Notes under the pieces: generated by a model
What the model saw: only the letters and a program-made list of their open reading frames with translations
The model's database searches: none
What the model was told of the DNA's origin: nothing
Source: Streptomyces populi
GTDB taxonomy: Bacteria; Actinomycetota; Actinomycetes; Streptomycetales; Streptomycetaceae
Assembly: GCF_002911015.1 (NCBI RefSeq)
Contig: NZ_KZ626840.1
Span: forward strand, 1 to 64,000
DNA length: 64,000 bases
Reading direction: 5' to 3'
Translations under genes and position numbers: made by a program
Shown: positions 60,173 to 64,000 of the stretch, one piece after another
Layout: each line of letters starts with the position of its first letter
Numbering within the stretch: position 1 is the stretch's first letter

Positions 60173-61311
60173 GCGGCCCCGTGAACGGCGATGACGTGCA
60201 CAGCTCGTACGGCGAGCCGGGACGCCCGCTCCCCACCGGTCCGGGCGACTCCGCCGCACCCTTCGAAGACTTTCCGCACCAGGAGACAGCAGTCGGGGAA
60301 GCCGCTCGCTTCCCCGCGGCCACCCCACCGGCGGTCCTGCTGACGCCGCAGCCGGCCGAGGACGTCGTGCCGTCCTGCGAGCCCACGATCGAGCTGCGAC
60401 GAGGGGTGCCCGCGCATGTCGGCACTCGTCCGCCCACGTATCCACCCCATCCTCTGGGACGCCCTTCCCTGCGGGACGGCGACCCGTTCGCCGCCCTCGC
60501 CCCCGTGGTCCGGCTGGACGGGTCCCGGCTCGGACGGCTGACCGTGCGGGCCGCCTCCGTGCGCGGTGACTCCCACAACTGGGAGGGGGGCTGCCGCCAG
60601 GACGCCATGGTGGTGACCCGCATCGGTCCCCCTGAAGCAGAGATGCTTCTGCTGGCGGTGGCCGACGGCGTAGGTTCCGCCCGCTACTCGCACATAGGCT
60701 CCGACCGCATCTCCCAGGTGGCAGCCATGCACCTGGACCGGGAGGCGGAAAACATCTACGCGGCGCTGGGATCCCAGGACGTGAGCGAACTGCGTGCCCT
60801 GGCCAGCAAGGCAGTCGCCCTCACGGCCGCCGAACTGCGCAACCAATGGGCAGCCTCCTCGCGGCATCAGTCTCGCCCGTACGCGGATGCGGACTACGCC
60901 ACCACCTTGCACGTCCTTCTGATCCCCACGGACCCCGGCCTCCGCGACCGCGTCCTGTTCAGTGTCGGCGACGGCGGACTGTTCGTACTGCGCGAGGGCC
61001 ACTGGGAGAACGGAAACCCGAACAACGGCGAAGGCCTGCTCGACACCCGGACCGAGGCGCTCCCGCACGCCTACGGCAGTGTCAAGGCAACCCTGTTGCG
61101 CCCTGTGCCGGGTGAGGTCCTTCTGCTGGGGACCGACGGCATCACCAATCCTCTGACACAGAAGGACCCGGAGTTCGCTCGTCACCTGGCCGACGCGTGG
61201 GGTGGACCCGAGGTGCCCTCGCTGTCGGACTTCCTGTGGCAGGCCCAGACCCGGGCCAAGTCCTACGACGACGACCGGACCGTCATCTGCGTGTGGGAGG
61301 AGGGGGCATGA
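60169..61311 (+). CDS. PP2C-family serine/threonine phosphatase
   Basis: This 380-residue protein has a Pro-rich N-terminal 115 residues and a PP2C domain at about 122-378. Metal-binding motifs are intact: RQDAMVV (D146), VADGVGSARYSHIGSD (D166-G), DADYATTLHVLLI, SVGDGGLFVL, LLGTDGITNPL and DDDRTVICVW. It should therefore be active with Mn/Mg. GTG 60169 overlaps the VWA stop (GTGA); GTG 60181 is possible. It probably reverses the action of the kinase encoded next. Confidence 0.92.
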   Translation: MSGPVNGDDVHSSYGEPGRPLPTGPGDSAAPFEDFPHQETAVGEAARFPAATPPAVLLTPQPAEDVVPSCEPTIELRRGVPAHVGTRPPTYPPHPLGRPSLRDGDPFAALAPVVRLDGSRLGRLTVRAASVRGDSHNWEGGCRQDAMVVTRIGPPEAEMLLLAVADGVGSARYSHIGSDRISQVAAMHLDREAENIYAALGSQDVSELRALASKAVALTAAELRNQWAASSRHQSRPYADADYATTLHVLLIPTDPGLRDRVLFSVGDGGLFVLREGHWENGNPNNGEGLLDTRTEALPHAYGSVKATLLRPVPGEVLLLGTDGITNPLTQKDPEFARHLADAWGGPEVPSLSDFLWQAQTRAKSYDDDRTVICVWEEGA

Positions 61312-62261
61312 GCGCCGAGGACGGCGCCGACGTCGCCCGCTCGTCGTTCACGCCGGGAGACCGGATCGGCGACGGGGGCCAGGGCTATGTGTATTCCGTC
61401 AGTGCCGGTGACTTGCTCTACAAGGAGTACAAAGACCCCTCCAAGGTCAACAGCCAGGCGCTCGCGGATCTGGTGGCGCTCCGGCAGGGGCTCGTCCCGG
61501 CAGACCGGAGCCGTCTGGACGCCCTCGCCGCCTGGCCGCTGTGCCGTGTGACCGAGAGCGGCCGGACGGTCGGCTTCCTCATGAGGCGTGCCCCGTCCCC
61601 CATGATGTGGCGCACCGCGACGGGCGCGGAGAAGCTCCTGGAGCTGCAGTACCTGATCAGGCCGCCGAAAGTCGCCTGGCAGGAAGTGGCACAGCCGACT
61701 CCCGAGCAGCGCAGGGCTCTGGCACGAGCATGCGTCGACGCGATCGGCTGGTTCCACGACGCCGGACTGGTGATCGGGGACATCTCGCAGGCCAACATCC
61801 TGTGGTCGATCACGCCCGAGCCCACCGTCCATTTCCTGGACTGTGACGGCTTCCGCCAGGTAGGACGCAACGCCGTCCAGGCACAAGCCGCCACCCCCGA
61901 CTGGAACGACCCGCTCGCGCCGTCCACCGAGGCGAGCATCGACACGGACGCATACAAAACGGCTCTCACCGTGGGACGCGTCCTCGCCCAGGACCCCTAC
62001 GTCAGACCGGGCCAGGAGCTGCGGCCCGTGGCCGGCTGCCTCAACGAGCGCCAGGCGGCAGCAGCGGCCCGGCTCTTCGCACAGGCGGCAGGCGCACGCG
62101 GCACCCGGCCCCGTCCGAACGAGTGGCAGACCGCGCTGAGCGACCGCGGCATCATCACCCTCGCGGCAGTCACACCCCGGCCTCGTCCCTCCGTGGACCA
62201 CACGGTCCTGGACGGCGTACGCGACCGGAAACCGATCGACCTGCGCGCACCCGGACAGTGA
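61308..62261 (+). CDS. Divergent Ser/Thr protein kinase of the VWA-PP2C-kinase triad
   Basis: This 317-residue protein starts at an ATG overlapping the PP2C stop (ATGA). The kinase fold runs from the Gly loop (G-D-G-G-Q-G at about 21-26) and Lys39 (LLYKEY). The catalytic loop is G-D158-I-S-Q-A-N163, where HRD is changed to IGD. The metal site is F-L-D-C-D180-G-F in place of DFG. These changes are typical of the TerY-linked kinase group, and key D/N/D residues remain, so activity is plausible. There are no membrane helices. The C-terminal 50 residues are basic and disordered. Confidence 0.88.
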   Translation: MSAEDGADVARSSFTPGDRIGDGGQGYVYSVSAGDLLYKEYKDPSKVNSQALADLVALRQGLVPADRSRLDALAAWPLCRVTESGRTVGFLMRRAPSPMMWRTATGAEKLLELQYLIRPPKVAWQEVAQPTPEQRRALARACVDAIGWFHDAGLVIGDISQANILWSITPEPTVHFLDCDGFRQVGRNAVQAQAATPDWNDPLAPSTEASIDTDAYKTALTVGRVLAQDPYVRPGQELRPVAGCLNERQAAAAARLFAQAAGARGTRPRPNEWQTALSDRGIITLAAVTPRPRPSVDHTVLDGVRDRKPIDLRAPGQ

Positions 62262-62265
62262 CCCG

Positions 62266-62301
62266 CGGGGGATCCGGTGCTCCCGGGCTCAGGATCCCCC
62301 G
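62266..62301 (+). terminator. Hairpin after the kinase gene
   Basis: CGGGGGATCC and its complement (10 bp) flank a 16-base loop, starting five bases after the kinase stop. It closes the five-gene operon; the next gene may have its own promoter. Confidence 0.7.
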
Positions 62302-62475
62302 GCCACAACCCTCCGCACCATCTGCCGTGGGAACCCCGCACAACCGGTCCGACCTCGAAGTGGCCCCGGCCGCCGGGTTTCCCGTGTACGGCAACGAAGT
62401 CGGCGACGCATACGGTGAACCGCTCTTGTACAGACTTGAGGTGCAGGCCCAGCCTTGTTCATCGCGGGGGGACGT

Positions 62476-63600
62476 ATGCACATCGACGGCGTGAGGGCAA
62501 TCCGCCCGAACTCGGTTCTCATGGACAACACGACACTCTTCACCTGCCTCCCGATGGCGTCGGAAGAGGCGAGGCGAGAGTGTCACTGGGCGACCAAGGA
62601 CTGGGCCGAGGATCTCATCGATCGTGGAATGTCCAACCTGGTCGAATCCCTGATCCTCCATGAAGCGGTCTATGTCGACGGGGAACAGCGCTACCACTCC
62701 CCCGTGGTGCAGGAGATCTCGGAACTCTTCCCCGGACTCATCAGGGGAGTCGGCGTGGGCGCAGACCGCGGGCAGGTGTTGGGGCAACTGTCCCGAGCGA
62801 TGAGCGGCGGCGAGGGGATCGGCCACGGTCTGTACAGCATCGCCTTCCACGCATCCCGCAGCCGACGTACGGGCGAACCGCTGCACCTGTCGCACATCTA
62901 CGGCTTCCTGCACGAGGAAATCCTGCGTACCAGGCTGCGCGGCTATCCCCCCGAGCGCGGCCACATCGACCCGATGGTGTTTCGTACCTTCTTCTACCTC
63001 GCCCTTGGTGCACAGACAGGACTGCCTTACGCGCCTTACTCGCTCAGGAACCCCATCCTGCTGGCCCTGTCCGAACGCGACCTCATCGACCTCGTCGGCG
63101 GGCGGACCCGACAGTCGGGCCCGGCCTACTACGCGGAGATCGCCAAGGGGATCCTGCGGTCCTTCGACGATCACGTGCGCACAGCTCTCTCCGACCGGCT
63201 CCGTGAAGGACCGGTCCGCTTACCCGCCCTGTCGATGCCCAGCTTCTGGGAAGTCATCAAGGCGCGCACGGAACACGCGACGGCTGTCGCTGAACGAGTT
63301 CTCGAGCTGCGCGAGCGGGCCGCGCCTTACCGGAAGTACGTCGGTCGGCTGTCGGCGGCCTACGAGTCGGGCGACCTGTGGCTGCTGCGGCAGCAGCAAG
63401 AGCTCCTCGCGGACCTCATGGAACAGCTTGGTTCGTCCATGCGCATCCCGCGATGGGAATGGAAGCGTGTCGTCGTCCCCGTGAAGGTCAAGTCCCCCTT
63501 CGTCGAACTTGATCAAGTGTCGCTCCGCGTCCCGGCTCTCAGCCGTTTCCGCGGTCCCCACTTCGCCTTTCTGCATGACTGGACGGCTCGTCGATTCTGA
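62476..63600 (+). CDS. Unknown protein (374 aa) beside the signalling operon
   Basis: This is a soluble, largely helical protein from ATG 62476, with GGGGGGACG upstream. Segments such as 'TCLPMASEEARRECHWATKDWAEDLIDRGMSNLVESLILHEAVYVDG', 'PYAPYSLRNPILLAL' and 'VIKARTEHATAVAERVLELRERAAPYRKYVGRLSAAYES' read as natural coding sequence. I recognise no family. It lies 214 bases beyond the kinase on the same strand and could be an extra component or effector of that operon, or an unrelated gene. Confidence 0.7.
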   Translation: MHIDGVRAIRPNSVLMDNTTLFTCLPMASEEARRECHWATKDWAEDLIDRGMSNLVESLILHEAVYVDGEQRYHSPVVQEISELFPGLIRGVGVGADRGQVLGQLSRAMSGGEGIGHGLYSIAFHASRSRRTGEPLHLSHIYGFLHEEILRTRLRGYPPERGHIDPMVFRTFFYLALGAQTGLPYAPYSLRNPILLALSERDLIDLVGGRTRQSGPAYYAEIAKGILRSFDDHVRTALSDRLREGPVRLPALSMPSFWEVIKARTEHATAVAERVLELRERAAPYRKYVGRLSAAYESGDLWLLRQQQELLADLMEQLGSSMRIPRWEWKRVVVPVKVKSPFVELDQVSLRVPALSRFRGPHFAFLHDWTARRF

Positions 63601-63824
63601 GATTCCGTCGGGGGCCGGGGTGCGGACGAGCTGCTCGGCGCCCGGCGGCGGCACAGTGGCTGGAAGCCGCGGACGTCCTCACCCCGGCGGACGATGTAGA
63701 GGTGCCGGCCGGTCCAATCGGTGAGGTGGCCGGTGCAGCCGCAGTCGGCCCGGACCTGAACCGGCCGCCTGAAGCGGCCGGTTGCCTGCGGCAGGAGTGC
63801 TCGGACGCCGTCCCGGTCGGTCAT
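63513..63824 (-). CDS. Possible small Cys-containing protein
   Basis: From ATG 63824 the minus strand encodes 'TDRDGVRALLPQATGRFRRPVQVRADCGCTGHLTDWTGRHLYIVRRGEDVRGF', which looks natural, with a CxC that might bind metal. The last third is Ser/Arg-rich and overlaps the convergent gene's end. The true protein may be shorter or frameshifted. Beyond 63830 to the window end no gene can be supported. Confidence 0.25.
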   Translation of the reverse strand: MTDRDGVRALLPQATGRFRRPVQVRADCGCTGHLTDWTGRHLYIVRRGEDVRGFQPLCRRRAPSSSSAPRPPTESQNRRAVQSCRKAKWGPRKRLRAGTRSDT

Positions 63825-64000
63825 GGACACCGCCGGGCTCGCGCACGATCACACTGAAGTCCCCTGCACGTGTCCACCTCTTCGAAGCCCGCGGTCTGAA
63901 CCCTGGGAGCCCAGGAACCGAGCGCGACAAAGCAGGCCTTCCAACCGATGTGGTGGCCGATGGAGGACGCGCTCCACGCCGTGGGCGAGGGGACGACTCC

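Noticed and set aside
1..64000. CRISPR arrays, rRNA genes, prophage or antibiotic biosynthetic clusters
   Set aside because: No regularly spaced repeats, no rRNA sequence, no phage structural genes and no PKS/NRPS modules were seen.

Overview
The window is very GC-rich actinobacterial DNA. Codon use, the gene families (iron-box siderophore genes, a SigB/F/G-type sigma factor, a SpoIIE phosphatase, mycothiol-dependent enzymes, many secreted glycoside hydrolases, a chitinase with a dre-like promoter) and the frequent ATGA/GTGA gene overlaps all point to Streptomyces or a close relative. The content is accessory rather than core: short units, many regulators each beside one enzyme or transporter, several gene remnants, and an insertion-sequence end at the left edge.

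Layout. 1-120: end of an IS5-family element. 118-1639: iron-regulated divergent pair (siderophore-type acyltransferase / siderophore-interacting reductase) around an iron box. 1859-9480: small conserved proteins, AlkB-like dioxygenase, NmrA/HxlR pair, DUF6817, lipoprotein, tandem VOC protein, secreted AMIN-like protein. 9639-12740: mycothiol-type isomerase, then an MFS efflux pump divergent from a MarR repressor with two matching operators. 12964-15284: DUF4328 membrane protein coupled to an EF-Tu-like protein that lacks the GTPase domain; DUF3626 protein. 15539-16586: family-19 chitinase behind dre-like repeats. 17567-22596: stress-signalling genes (STAS-like protein, sigma factor, GAF-SpoIIE phosphatase). 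22753-26142: DJ-1/PfpI protein, Rieske oxygenase, MFS exporter. 26456-33128: carbohydrate locus (permuted GH3, ROK regulator, GH87 alpha-1,3-glucanase). 33505-36079: TetR / aldo-keto reductase / quinone oxidoreductase operon. 36350-39266: deaminase beside two remnants, Fe-type superoxide dismutase with a Nur-like box, PCD-VOC fusion. 39524-45924: GH27 alpha-galactosidase, serine hydrolase with a two-component system, Tat-exported PIG-L deacetylase.

Two parts of the right third stand out. At 46313-48730 one 805-residue protein joins a macro domain, a family-1-like uracil-DNA glycosylase domain in which the catalytic Asp of GQDPY is Asn, and a C-terminal R-S-ExE ADP-ribosyltransferase. It is followed by an HTH/NB-ARC/TPR (STAND) regulator. 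At 57483-62261 five tightly packed, translationally coupled genes encode a two-helix membrane protein with a long coiled coil, a small ExbD/MotB-like protein with an Asp in its membrane helix, a TerY-type VWA protein, a PP2C phosphatase and a divergent Ser/Thr kinase. I infer a proton-motive-force-linked membrane motor or sensor joined to a VWA-phosphatase-kinase triad. This recalls Zorya and Ter systems but is not a composition I recognise as named.

Between these lie an SRPBCC-size unknown protein, an alpha/beta hydrolase, an acetyltransferase and a Met/His-rich membrane protein plus PepSY protein, probably metal-related. Domain-of-unknown-function names are from memory of the families and were not searched.
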